From Haloferula luteola (lineage in GTDB: Bacteria; Verrucomicrobiota; Verrucomicrobiia; Verrucomicrobiales; Akkermansiaceae): DNA of 64,000 nt. Location: assembly GCF_014201715.1 (NCBI RefSeq), contig NZ_JACHFD010000002.1, positions 248,001 to 312,000 on the forward strand, in the 5' to 3' direction. This document shows positions 34,644-43,328 of this stretch, one piece after another; position 1 is the stretch's first letter, and every line of letters begins with the position of its first letter. The notes beneath the pieces are model-generated. The model made no database searches. It was given only the letters and a program-made list of their open reading frames with translations, and was not told the DNA's origin. The position numbers were made by a program, and so were the translations under genes.

Positions 34644-35672
34644 ATGGCCAAATCCGCTGACGACTCTTCGAAACTCGCCGACGCCCGCAAACGCAACCTC
34701 GATCTGGCTATCTCCCAGATTCAAAAGGAATTTGGCGAATCGGCCATCATGCGAATGGGCGACGAGCATCGCATCGATGTCGACGTCATCCCTACCGGCA
34801 ACTTGGTCATCGACCGTGCTCTCGGTGTTGGCGGCTTTCCCCGTGGCCGAATCATCGAGATCTTCGGTCCGGAGTCCTCCGGGAAAACCACCCTCACCCT
34901 CACCGCGATTGCCCAAGCCCAACGCAAAGGTGGCTTGGCGGCCTTCATCGACGTCGAGCACGCCCTCGATCCTCAGTACGCCAAGCGGCTCGGCGTCAAT
35001 CTCGACGACCTTCTCGTCTCCCAACCCTCTTCGGGTGAAGAGGCCCTCCAAATCTGTGAGGCCCTTGTCCGCTCCAACGCCATCGACGTCATCGTGCTCG
35101 ACTCCGTAGCCGCTCTCGTCACCAAACAAGAACTCGATGGTGAGATCGGTGACTCCACCGTCGGGGCCCAAGCACGTCTCATGAGCGCCGCGATGCGCAA
35201 GCTGACCGCCATGATCTCCAAAGCCCGCACAGTCTGCATCTTCACCAACCAAATCCGTGAGAAGATCGGTGTCATGTTTGGCAACCCCGAGACCACTCCC
35301 GGGGGCCGCGCCTTGAAGTTCTTCGCTTCCGTTCGCGTCGACATCCGCCGGATCGGCCAAATCAAAGCAACGGATGGCACCGTTCAGGGCAGTCGCACCA
35401 AAATCAAGGTCGTCAAAAATAAGGTCGCCCCGCCTTTCACCGACTGCGAATTCGACATCATGTACAACGAGGGCATCTCATCGACCGGCTCTCTCCTCGA
35501 TCTCGCACTCGAATTCGATCTCGTCCAAAAGCGCGGTTCTTGGTTTGCCTACAATGGCGAACAACTCGCGCAAGGACGTGACGCCGCCAAACAGGCACTC
35601 AAGGACAACGAAGAACTTTACGCCGAACTCACCGAGAAAGTCCGAACCAAACTCGACGAAGCCAAAAAGTGA
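34644..35672 (+). CDS. recA: Recombinase RecA
   Basis: 342 residues. RecA forms filaments on single-stranded DNA, drives strand exchange and triggers LexA self-cleavage. Walker [10 protein letters not shown] is at about residues 75-83, Walker B is [11 protein letters not shown], and the C-terminal part of the core carries [20 protein letters not shown] (L2 region). The ATG at 34644 ([10 protein letters not shown]) is preferred to the one at 34623. Expression should be under the LexA box at 34582-34595. Confidence 0.97.
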   Translation: MAKSADDSSKLADARKRNLDLAISQIQKEFGESAIMRMGDEHRIDVDVIPTGNLVIDRALGVGGFPRGRIIEIFGPESSGKTTLTLTAIAQAQRKGGLAAFIDVEHALDPQYAKRLGVNLDDLLVSQPSSGEEALQICEALVRSNAIDVIVLDSVAALVTKQELDGEIGDSTVGAQARLMSAAMRKLTAMISKARTVCIFTNQIREKIGVMFGNPETTPGGRALKFFASVRVDIRRIGQIKATDGTVQGSRTKIKVVKNKVAPPFTDCEFDIMYNEGISSTGSLLDLALEFDLVQKRGSWFAYNGEQLAQGRDAAKQALKDNEELYAELTEKVRTKLDEAKK

Positions 35673-36176
35673 CGCGGCGTCGCAGCTTCTGCGCGATGCC
35701 TCCCCCCCCCTCTTTGCCTCCCCCCACGAATCATCGAGATCTCACCGGCATCAGATTGCCGGTGAGACCCTATGAGCCGCCGAGCTCCCTCGCGCGTCAG
35801 CAAGTCGGCTTGATCCACCCTCATCTCAAGGGACAGGGGATCGCCAGTCCCGCTATCCCTTAGCCTTTGCCTCCCGGATCTTCGCACCTTGCCATGCCAA
35901 AAGATCTTGGACTCCTGCACTCCCCGTCAGGAACCGGACTTCCATCGGCAAGGCGCCACCTCGCCTAAGGCCGATTCGTGCATCTTCTCCTCAACGCCAG
36001 CCATCCCCTGAGTCGCCACATCGAGCCCCTCTCCTGATCGGTTTCACGCCGGGCCCCCTTCACGGGCATCTCCTCAGAGTGTACCCGCCGGAGGTCGACA
36101 GGTCGATCCACGCATCGGCACCATCCTACGCCTTTCGAATCAGGGCCTCGAGCGGCCCTTCAAAGAAGCGACCTTC
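35673..36176. other. Convergent intergenic region with several hairpins
   Basis: 504 bases between the ends of recA (+) and pfkA (-). I see no coding sequence. Stems present: 35741-35766, CTCACCGGCA and TGCCGGTGAG around a 6-base loop (10 base pairs); about 35828-35865, AAGGGA...TCCCTT with an inner GGG/CCC; and about 35950-35980, ATCGGC/GCCGAT around AGGCG/CGCCT. None is followed by a T-run. The stretch could carry a small RNA or just transcription ends. Confidence 0.5.
35741..35766. repeat. 10-bp perfect inverted repeat downstream of recA
   Basis: CTCACCGGCA, loop TCAGAT, TGCCGGTGAG. It is a stable stem with no T-run, 69 bases after the recA stop. It may aid termination of recA or pfkA transcription, or be the end of a small RNA. 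Confidence 0.5.
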
Positions 36177-37142
36177 TTACTGGCACAAAGGCTGGCAAAG
36201 CCGCAACACAGCAGGATCCAGCTCGTATCGGGAATCGCAGACCTGATGGATCGGCTTCGTCGAGTACGTTCCATCACGATAAATCATGATCGAGTCCTTC
36301 TCTCCGCGTTCCAAGGCATCCACGGCTCCCACCGCAAATTTATAAGCCATCAGGCGATCCCGCACCGTTGGCGATCCACCTCGCTGCACGTGACCCAACA
36401 CGGTCAGACGGGCCTCCATTCCAATCGAATCGTTGATCCAGCGGGTCAGGTAATCTCCCATCTTGGTTCCCTCCGCCACGATCGCCAGAATGTAGTTGCG
36501 GCCGGATTTCAGATCTCTGCGCAGACGCTCGCCAATCGAATCCATGTTGTAGGGCAATTCCGGAGTCAGGCAAACCTCGGCGCCGCAGGCCAACGCACTT
36601 ACCATCGCCAGGTAGCCACAGTGGCGGCCCATCACCTCAATGACAAAGGCCCTCGAAAACGAATCCGCCGTATCCCGGATCGAATCCACCGATTGGCGAA
36701 TCATGTTGAGCGCTGTGTCCACTCCCAAACAGTAGTCCGTTTCCGGAATGTCATTGTCGATCGTCGCCGGAATCCCGGCAAAGGGCACCCCAAAATCAGC
36801 GTAAAACTGGTTCATCGCACGGAACGATCCATCGCCACCGACCACGATCAGCTTTTCAATCCCCCGTTTCTGCAGGTTTTCATAAGCCTGACGCCGATAC
36901 GCGATGTCAAAAAAGCGCTTGGATCGAGAAGAACGAAGAAAGGTGCCTCCCCGGTGAAGGATCCCGGACATCAGAGCCCGATCCGCTTCAGCAAACTTGT
37001 CGTCAATCAGCCCACGCAGACCGTCGTAGACGACCCAAGGCTTGTATCCGACCCGTGCAGCATATTCCGCGGCACACTTCACGGCGGGGTTCATGCCGGC
37101 CGAGTCTCCTCCAGAGGTGAAAATGGCGATTCCCTTGCTCAT
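36177..37142 (-). CDS. pfkA: 6-phosphofructokinase (ATP-dependent type)
   Basis: 321 residues. It makes fructose 1,6-bisphosphate, the committed step of glycolysis. The N-terminal TSGGDSAGMNPA and the VVGGDGSFRAM motif (GGDGS at 102-106) mark an ATP-PFK: Gly after Gly-Gly-Asp is typical of the ATP form, whereas PPi-dependent enzymes have Asp. The catalytic segment reads GIPATIDND, with Ala in place of the usual Gly (PGTIDND) but the Thr and two Asp kept. EVMGRHCGYLA and HVQRGGSPTVRDR are further substrate motifs. It is convergent with recA. Confidence 0.93.
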   Translation of the reverse strand: MSKGIAIFTSGGDSAGMNPAVKCAAEYAARVGYKPWVVYDGLRGLIDDKFAEADRALMSGILHRGGTFLRSSRSKRFFDIAYRRQAYENLQKRGIEKLIVVGGDGSFRAMNQFYADFGVPFAGIPATIDNDIPETDYCLGVDTALNMIRQSVDSIRDTADSFSRAFVIEVMGRHCGYLAMVSALACGAEVCLTPELPYNMDSIGERLRRDLKSGRNYILAIVAEGTKMGDYLTRWINDSIGMEARLTVLGHVQRGGSPTVRDRLMAYKFAVGAVDALERGEKDSIMIYRDGTYSTKPIHQVCDSRYELDPAVLRLCQPLCQ

Positions 37143-37270
37143 GTTCAGGCGGGAGGGAAAGACGGCTCCCCGCCTATGGCAAGCATCCCTTGTGCCCGGA
37201 ACCCGCTGACAGGAGAAATTTATCGCCAGACTCGCCAGCTTTGCCGCATCCGATCATGCTTCCTCCTGTC

Positions 37271-38296
37271 ATGGCCATGATTTCGCGGCGCAAACTGCGC
37301 TATCCGGTGAGCCCCCCCCTGTGGCAATACCTCTACCACTTCGATCGCATGCGGGAGATTCCGCAGGTGTACGACGACCTTTTCCACTTTTCCGGGTCCA
37401 TTCCCTACGAAGACCCCACCGGCAAAGAAACGCTTTGGCTGACCGTCTTCTACGACCCTCAGCACATGGAGGAACTCCGTCCGAAGCTCACTCAAATTTA
37501 CACCGAGCTGAAAGTCGGCGGGGCTGCCGAGAGACACGACCATCTCCTCGTGGACCGCATCGACTTCGGAGAATTTGGCAACTCCCGCCCCTTCCGGATC
37601 CGCATCACCAACCTCGACAACGACAACTCGGACTACTTCTACGTCAAGCATGCCGACGCATCCCGGATCTATGGCCTAGAGCTCGAGCACATTCTTTCCC
37701 CCAGCCGAATCAACTACCTCGTCAAAGGCAACACCTTGATCGAGGAGCACATTGCCGGTGTTCCGGGCGACGCCTATCAACGCGACCACATGAAAGGCAA
37801 GGACCTCAACAAGGTTCGAATCGCCAAAGAGTTCACCAAATTCAATGAACGCTGCTTCATCCGGCTCCTGGGTGACATGCGCAGCGTCAACTACGTCGTC
37901 GAAATCACCCCAGACTTCGAGGAGGTTCAGTACCGGGTGCGTCCGATCGACTTCGACCAGCAGAGCTACCAAGGGAAGGGCAAAACCTACCTCGCCTATC
38001 ACTTCGATTCGAACCGCCCCGTCACTCGACTCGCATTTGAGGTCCTCAACCGCCGCGCCATCCAGCAATACGTCGCCGAGGAACACGCCCAAATGACTCG
38101 CCGTGCTAAAGTCGAAAGCGGTCGCTTAAAAGCCCTGCTAGGCGTCATGCAACGCGAAGCCGAATTGGCCCCGCCCGCCCACGTCAGTCGCCTCGCCCTC
38201 GACCTTGCCAAATACCACCACACAGATGTTTTCCGAGACTGCACCACCATGGGCGAGCTCACGGCCACCCACATCAGTCACATGCTGGAGCTGTAA
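37271..38296 (+). CDS. Conserved protein of unknown function
   Basis: 341 residues, soluble, no signal peptide. Notable stretches are LVKGNTLIEEHIAGVPGD (about residue 155), KEFTKFNERCFIRLLGDMRS and VRPIDFDQQSYQGKGKTYLA. The last has an IDFD acidic pair, and the layout of a Lys-Gly segment, a Glu-Glu-His helix and an IDFD motif faintly resembles kinase-like phosphotransferases. I do not claim that function. ATG candidates are at 37256, 37271 and 37277. The gene is divergent from pfkA and convergent with the SLC13 gene. Confidence 0.7.
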   Translation: MAMISRRKLRYPVSPPLWQYLYHFDRMREIPQVYDDLFHFSGSIPYEDPTGKETLWLTVFYDPQHMEELRPKLTQIYTELKVGGAAERHDHLLVDRIDFGEFGNSRPFRIRITNLDNDNSDYFYVKHADASRIYGLELEHILSPSRINYLVKGNTLIEEHIAGVPGDAYQRDHMKGKDLNKVRIAKEFTKFNERCFIRLLGDMRSVNYVVEITPDFEEVQYRVRPIDFDQQSYQGKGKTYLAYHFDSNRPVTRLAFEVLNRRAIQQYVAEEHAQMTRRAKVESGRLKALLGVMQREAELAPPAHVSRLALDLAKYHHTDVFRDCTTMGELTATHISHMLEL

Positions 38297-38304
38297 ATTC
38301 CCCA

Positions 38305-40194
38305 TCAAAAGGGCCACAGGATCGGGATCAAAACCGATGCCACCACCCATAACAACAAGTTCAGCGGCAGCCCCACCTTGACGAAATCTTTGAACTGATA
38401 GCCACCGGCACCAAACACGTAGGTATTCGTCTGATAACCAATAGGTGTCGCAAACGAAGCACTCGCCCCGAACATCACTGCCACCAAGAATGGCGTCGGA
38501 GAAACCCCCACCTCCTCGGCGATGCGAATCGCGATGGGCGACAGCACCACCGCCACCGCATTGTTCGAAACCATTTCCGTCATGATGCTGGCCAGCAAGT
38601 AGATCCCACAGAGGATTCCCCATGGCCCAAGCGGTTCAAGCTGATGGGCAACCAGCTCTGCCAAAGTCCTCGCTGCCCCCGTCTTCTCCATGGCCGTTCC
38701 CAAAACCAACATCCCGATGATCAGCAGGAGGATCTTCCAATCCACCGACTCATAGGCCTCTCGCGGCTGCAGGCATCCAGTCAGCAGAACAAACAAAGCG
38801 GCAATGAAGGCCGCAGTGAACGTGTCCATCTTCAGATCGATCCCGATCCGATCAAACGGGAAGGAGGCGAGAAAGACGAACAACGCGATCCCAGCGAGCG
38901 CAAACGGTGCTTTCCGCAAATTGAAGGATTCCGGGCGCGGTTCCGAAAGAGTGATGAAATCCCGTTCACTCTTCAGCCGCTCAATCCCTTCTCGAGCCCC
39001 TTCCACCAGCAGCGTATCACCGAACTCGAGAGTCAGTCTTTCGAAGTCCCGGGTGATGTTGTGACCCTCCCGGTGAATGGCCAAAATCAACGCTCCAAAC
39101 CGCTGCCGGAAAGCAATCTCCTTCAGAGTCCGGCCCACCAGCGAGGAATTCGGCCCGATCATCCCCTCCAGCAGCACCGCTTCCCGTTGTTCCATCGGTG
39201 CCAGATCGCTCTCGCCTAGCCCCACATTGACCCCTTCTGAGCGATGCAGCTCGGCCACCCCTTTCGTCCCCGTCCGAATCAGCAACCGATCCCCCTCTTG
39301 CAAAAGAATCTCGCTCAGAGACTCCTCCAGCACCCGCCCCCGGCGGCGAACTTCCATCACCCGCAGCTTTCGTGAGCGCCCACCGAGGGCCTCCACCACC
39401 GTCTTGCCGATCAGCGACGATCCTTCCGACACCGCGGCCTGAATCAGAAACTCACGCCCACGAGTCGCATCCAACAAGGTGGCCAAAGTATCGCGAGCGG
39501 GCAGCAACTTGCGTCCGAAAAGCGTCAGATACCCCCCGCCAATGACCGCATAAATCAAACCCAAGGGCGCAATCGAGAACAGCCCAAACGGCTCCAATCC
39601 ACTGCTACGCGCCACCCCATCGACCAGAATATTCGTCGAAGTCCCCGCCATCGAACAAGTGCCTCCCAGGATCGTCGCATACGACAGTGGAATCAGCAGT
39701 CGCGAAGGCTTGGCGCCGCTGTCCCGGCAGAAACCCAGAATCACCGGCATCAGAATGACCACCAGTGGCGTGTTATTGATGAATGCCGAGCACACCGTGC
39801 ACACCACCAAAATCGCCACCAATGCCCGCGTTTCACTGCCCCCTGCCACTCGATTGAAGAGCATCCCGAGGCGAGCAATCTGTCCCGTCCTCTCCAGCGC
39901 AGCACTGATGATGAACAACGAACCGATTGTCACCGGCGCCGGATTGGAAAAGGCGGCCAAAAGGTCATCCCGATTCACAATCCCCATCAACAGCAGCAAA
40001 CCCGCCCCCGCCAACGCCACGAGCTCCACCGATAACCTTCCCCAAAGAAAGGCTCCTAGCGTTCCGATCGTCAGAACCAATACAAACCCCTGCTGCCAAT
40101 CGAGCGTCACAGCGGCAGCATTCGCAGGAACCGTTCCCACGGCCAAGAGCGAATTGATCACCCCCCTGTTCCACAATCGACCGGGATTTCTCAT
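38305..40194 (-). CDS. SLC13/DASS-family permease with RCK_C domains
   Basis: 629 residues. Two transmembrane blocks flank two cytosolic TrkA-C (RCK_C) domains (about residues 205-400), for example RSRKLRVMEVRRRGRVLEES and RLTLEFGDTLLVEGAREGI. The membrane parts include ALVAILVVCTVCSAFINNTP and NTPLVVILMPVILGFC, which match the SLC13 signature area, and VSNNAVAVVLSPIAI the second half. Members carry dicarboxylates, sulfate or phosphate with sodium; the RCK_C domains suggest ligand gating. The substrate is not shown by the sequence. Confidence 0.88.
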   Translation of the reverse strand: MRNPGRLWNRGVINSLLAVGTVPANAAAVTLDWQQGFVLVLTIGTLGAFLWGRLSVELVALAGAGLLLLMGIVNRDDLLAAFSNPAPVTIGSLFIISAALERTGQIARLGMLFNRVAGGSETRALVAILVVCTVCSAFINNTPLVVILMPVILGFCRDSGAKPSRLLIPLSYATILGGTCSMAGTSTNILVDGVARSSGLEPFGLFSIAPLGLIYAVIGGGYLTLFGRKLLPARDTLATLLDATRGREFLIQAAVSEGSSLIGKTVVEALGGRSRKLRVMEVRRRGRVLEESLSEILLQEGDRLLIRTGTKGVAELHRSEGVNVGLGESDLAPMEQREAVLLEGMIGPNSSLVGRTLKEIAFRQRFGALILAIHREGHNITRDFERLTLEFGDTLLVEGAREGIERLKSERDFITLSEPRPESFNLRKAPFALAGIALFVFLASFPFDRIGIDLKMDTFTAAFIAALFVLLTGCLQPREAYESVDWKILLLIIGMLVLGTAMEKTGAARTLAELVAHQLEPLGPWGILCGIYLLASIMTEMVSNNAVAVVLSPIAIRIAEEVGVSPTPFLVAVMFGASASFATPIGYQTNTYVFGAGGYQFKDFVKVGLPLNLLLWVVASVLIPILWPF

Positions 40195-40250
40195 TGCCCC
40201 TTTCCACCTAGCACCGAAGACTCCACGCCCAACCTTAACTTCTCTCGACT

Positions 40251-41312
40251 ATGGGCCTCATGGACTTCATCAAAGGCGAGCTGCTTGAAATCATCGAGTG
40301 GCAAGACGATTCCCGCGACACCATCGCTTGGCGTTTCCCCGACGACGACAAAGCGATCAAAAATGGAGCCCAGCTCATCTGTCGCGAAAGCCAGACTGTC
40401 CAGTTTGTCTACCTCGGCCAATTCGGCGACACTTTCGGCCCAGGGAAACACACCCTCACCACCGATAACATCCCGGTCCTCACCCGCCTCAAAGGCTGGA
40501 AATACGGCTTCCAATCCCCCTTCAAAGCCGACGTCTATTTCGTCAACACGCGGCTTTTCACCGGCAACAAATGGGGGACTTCCAACCCCATCATGCTGCG
40601 CGATCCCGATTTCGGTATCGTCCGCGCCCGGGCCTTCGGAACTTACGACTTCAAAGTCGTCAACGTGCAGACCTTCCTCAAGGAAGTCGCCGGCTCCGAC
40701 CACGATTTCCGCGTCAATGAATTCGCGGACACCATGCGTTCCCGCATTGTCAGCATCTTCTCCGAGGCACTCGCCCAAGCCCATGTGCCCGTCCTCGACG
40801 TCGCCACCCGCTACTCGGAACTCGGAGACGCCCTGCTGCCGATCATCAACCCGGCGATTTCAACGAAATACGGCATCGAAGTCGATTCCTTCATCGTCGA
40901 AAACGTCAGCGTCCCGCCGGAAGTCGAAGCTGCCATCGACAAACGCTCCGCCATGTCGGCCATCGGCAACCTCAATGACTACGTCAAATACCAGATGGGC
41001 CAAGGCATGGCCACCGGGCAAGGCGGCGGCCCAGCCGGCATGGCCAGCGAAATGGCCATTGGTTTCGCCATGGCCCAGGAGATGATGAAAAACTCCGGAG
41101 TCGTGGGCTCACCGCCCCCTCTCCCAGACGCCTCTCCCGCTCCGGTTGCCCAGAATCCCGATATCCTCGATCCCGCCACCGTCGCACGCATGCTCGGTGT
41201 CGCCGAATCGGACATCATGACCGAAATTGAAGCTGGCAACCTGCCCGCTAAAAAAATCGGAAGTGCTTATCGCATCACTCGAGCCACCCTCGACGAGTTC
41301 CTCTCCAAATAA
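40251..41312 (+). CDS. SPFH-domain protein with C-terminal excisionase-like HTH
   Basis: 353 residues. The SPFH/prohibitin-like part (about residues 10-240) belongs to the YdjI ('virion core protein' type) group: GAQLICRESQTVQFVYLGQF, FQSPFKADVYFVNTRLFTGN and the coiled end EVEAAIDKRSAMSAIGNLND. After a Gly/Ala/Met-rich linker comes ILDPATVARMLGVAESDI, then KIGSAYRITRATLDEFLSK, an HTH_17/excisionase-like domain (about 302-353). YdjI proteins usually end in a zinc ribbon, so an HTH tail is unusual. The next gene starts 31 bases later with zinc ribbons and a membrane anchor. Confidence 0.82.
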   Translation: MGLMDFIKGELLEIIEWQDDSRDTIAWRFPDDDKAIKNGAQLICRESQTVQFVYLGQFGDTFGPGKHTLTTDNIPVLTRLKGWKYGFQSPFKADVYFVNTRLFTGNKWGTSNPIMLRDPDFGIVRARAFGTYDFKVVNVQTFLKEVAGSDHDFRVNEFADTMRSRIVSIFSEALAQAHVPVLDVATRYSELGDALLPIINPAISTKYGIEVDSFIVENVSVPPEVEAAIDKRSAMSAIGNLNDYVKYQMGQGMATGQGGGPAGMASEMAIGFAMAQEMMKNSGVVGSPPPLPDASPAPVAQNPDILDPATVARMLGVAESDIMTEIEAGNLPAKKIGSAYRITRATLDEFLSK

Positions 41313-41343
41313 GGGAGCCGGGCCTCTCACCCGGGTCTGAACC

Positions 41344-42558
41344 ATGGCTCCTGAGCCTCCACCCATTCCCGACACTGACTCGGGGAGCGACGCCCATGGC
41401 GAAACTCCCGTCACCGTCAGGAAGCGCACGATCCCTCCCCCGCTCCCGAATCTTCGCGGAGCGGCCGCGGAAGTGCGCTCTCTCGAACGCCACGTCTGCC
41501 CCGAATGTGGGGGCAAAGGCGAATGGGATCCCGCCAAGCGCAAGCTCGTCTGCCCCTACTGTGGCACCGTGTTTGAGCGAGTCGCGCCCCCCCCTCTTCC
41601 CGATATCACAGAGCATGATCTCGATGCCATGCTCTCCCAGCTCGGAACGGCCGCCACCACCGTTCGCACCACGCAACGCAAGGTCCAGTGCACCCATTGC
41701 CACGCAGTCCTCACTCGCGACGCCTCCAATGTCGGCCAAAGCTGTGATTTTTGCGGTTCCCCTGAGATGCTCGATTACGACGAAATCGAAGCCCCCATCC
41801 ATCCCGAGTCCCTGCTCCCCGCCATCGTCTCCAAAGAACAGGCCTACCACGCCCTCAAACAATTTCTCTCGTCCAAATGGTTCGCGCCAAACGACCTCAA
41901 GCGCCGCAACCTCGTCGACCGCATCCAGGGGATTTACCTCCCCTATTGGACCTTCGACAGCGCCGCCGAATGCCCGTGGACAGCAGAAAGCGGAACCTAC
42001 TACTACGTCACCGTCACGGACCGTGACTCTCAGGGCCGCACCGTCACCCGCCAAGAACGTCGCACCCGTTGGCGGCCAGCCAGAGGTCATGTATCGACCT
42101 TCTTCGACGACATCCTCGTTTCAGGAACCCGTGGCCTCGATCCCTCGATCCTCCGTCGATTGGAACCATTTCCCACCAAGGACCTCGTTCCCTACGAGAC
42201 CCGCTACGTCTCTGGTTGGGACGTTGAACAATATCAAGTTCCTCTCCTTCAGGCGGCCCGAACCGGCTTCGGAGTCATGGAAGGCATGCTTCGCGAAATG
42301 TGCGCCCGCGAAGTCCCAGGCGATACCTACCGAAATCTCCGCATTCACCCAGACTACCACGCGAAGACCTTCAAGCACATCCTTTGCCCCATCTGGATCC
42401 TCGCCTATCAATACCGGGGCAAATCCTACCAAGGAGCCGCCAACGCGGTGTCCGGACAGACCTACGCCCACTTCCCGAAATCTCCCTGGAAAATCGCGTT
42501 CGTCGTCCTTCTCGTCCTCCTTGTGATCGGTCTCATCTTCCTGTTCGCCCAGCACTAG
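41344..42558 (+). CDS. Zinc-ribbon protein with C-terminal membrane anchor (YdjG-like)
   Basis: 404 residues. Two zinc ribbons: CPECGGKGEWDPAKRKLVCP then YCG (about residues 51-75), and CTHCHAVLTRDASNVGQSCD then FCG (about 117-141). A middle beta-rich domain with AYHALKQFLSSKWFAPND follows. The C-terminus is one helix, IAFVVLLVLLVIGLIFLFA. This resembles the TFIIB-type zinc-ribbon proteins (YdjG) found with SPFH YdjI and PspA in Bacillus. No PspA gene is in the window. The likely role is membrane-stress response with the SPFH partner, inferred from the Bacillus gene neighbourhood. Confidence 0.78.
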   Translation: MAPEPPPIPDTDSGSDAHGETPVTVRKRTIPPPLPNLRGAAAEVRSLERHVCPECGGKGEWDPAKRKLVCPYCGTVFERVAPPPLPDITEHDLDAMLSQLGTAATTVRTTQRKVQCTHCHAVLTRDASNVGQSCDFCGSPEMLDYDEIEAPIHPESLLPAIVSKEQAYHALKQFLSSKWFAPNDLKRRNLVDRIQGIYLPYWTFDSAAECPWTAESGTYYYVTVTDRDSQGRTVTRQERRTRWRPARGHVSTFFDDILVSGTRGLDPSILRRLEPFPTKDLVPYETRYVSGWDVEQYQVPLLQAARTGFGVMEGMLREMCAREVPGDTYRNLRIHPDYHAKTFKHILCPIWILAYQYRGKSYQGAANAVSGQTYAHFPKSPWKIAFVVLLVLLVIGLIFLFAQH

Positions 42559-42645
42559 CCTTCTCCGACCCGTTCGGGAGTGCAGCTCGACATCCGGTGC
42601 GGCTGGACATCCGAGATCCCATGCCCGAAAGATCCTCCCCCGGAG

Positions 42646-43323
42646 ATGGAAATCGACATCCTCACCCTGTTTCCAGAGATCGCCCTCGCTCCCCTCAACG
42701 AGAGCATCATCAAGCGTGCCCAAGAGGCCGGCATCGCCACCATCCGCGCTCACAATCTTCGCGATTGGGCCACGGACAAACATCGCCGTACCGATGACTA
42801 CCTCTGCGGCGGAGGCCAAGGCATGCTACTCCTCCCCGGCCCCCTCTTTGATGCGATCGAGGAACTCAAGCGCCCGGACACCCTCGTCGTTCTCATGACC
42901 CCTCAAGGGAAAGCCTTCAAACAGGCCATCGCCCGAGAGCTTTCCACCCACTCCCACCTCCTCCTCATTTGCGGTCACTACGAGGGCGTCGACCACCGTG
43001 TCATCGAGCAGCACGTCGACCTCGAACTCTCCATCGGAGACTATGTTCTCACCAATGGAGCCATTGCTGCAGCCGTCGTCACCGATGCCATCGTTCGGCT
43101 CCTTCCCGGAGCCCTTGGTGACGCTCGCTCACCAGAGGATGAATCTTTTTCCGATCCGAATCTTCTCGAAGCACCAGCTTACACCAAGCCTGCGGACTTT
43201 CGTGGTCTCAAGGTCCCCGAAGTCCTCCTCTCCGGGCATCATGCCAAGATCGCCGAGTGGAAGAAACAGATGGCCCTTGAGCGCACCCGCACCAACCGCC
43301 CCGATCTCCTCGACTCGCCGTAG
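42646..43323 (+). CDS. trmD: tRNA (guanine-N1)-methyltransferase TrmD
   Basis: 225 residues. It methylates G37 of tRNAs and prevents frameshifts. EIDILTLFPE opens the protein, then YLCGGGQGMLL and LLICGHYEGVDHRVIEQHVD form the SAM-binding knot, with SIGDYVLTNGAIAAAVVTDA after it. The start is the ATG at 42646 with CGGAG just before it; the frame is open to 42580. rpsP, rimM and rplS, its usual neighbours, are absent here. Confidence 0.95.
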   Translation: MEIDILTLFPEIALAPLNESIIKRAQEAGIATIRAHNLRDWATDKHRRTDDYLCGGGQGMLLLPGPLFDAIEELKRPDTLVVLMTPQGKAFKQAIARELSTHSHLLLICGHYEGVDHRVIEQHVDLELSIGDYVLTNGAIAAAVVTDAIVRLLPGALGDARSPEDESFSDPNLLEAPAYTKPADFRGLKVPEVLLSGHHAKIAEWKKQMALERTRTNRPDLLDSP

Positions 43324-43328
43324 TTCGG

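Noticed and set aside
35673-36176. tmRNA, RNase P RNA or SRP RNA in the convergent gap
   Set aside because: I could not find their conserved motifs (the RNase P GAGGAAAGTCC core, a tmRNA T-arm with CCA, or the SRP GGAA loop context) in either strand.
40251-41312. Prophage origin for the 'virion core'-type SPFH gene
   Set aside because: The name is a legacy label for the YdjI-like SPFH family. No integrase, capsid or att-like repeats are near.
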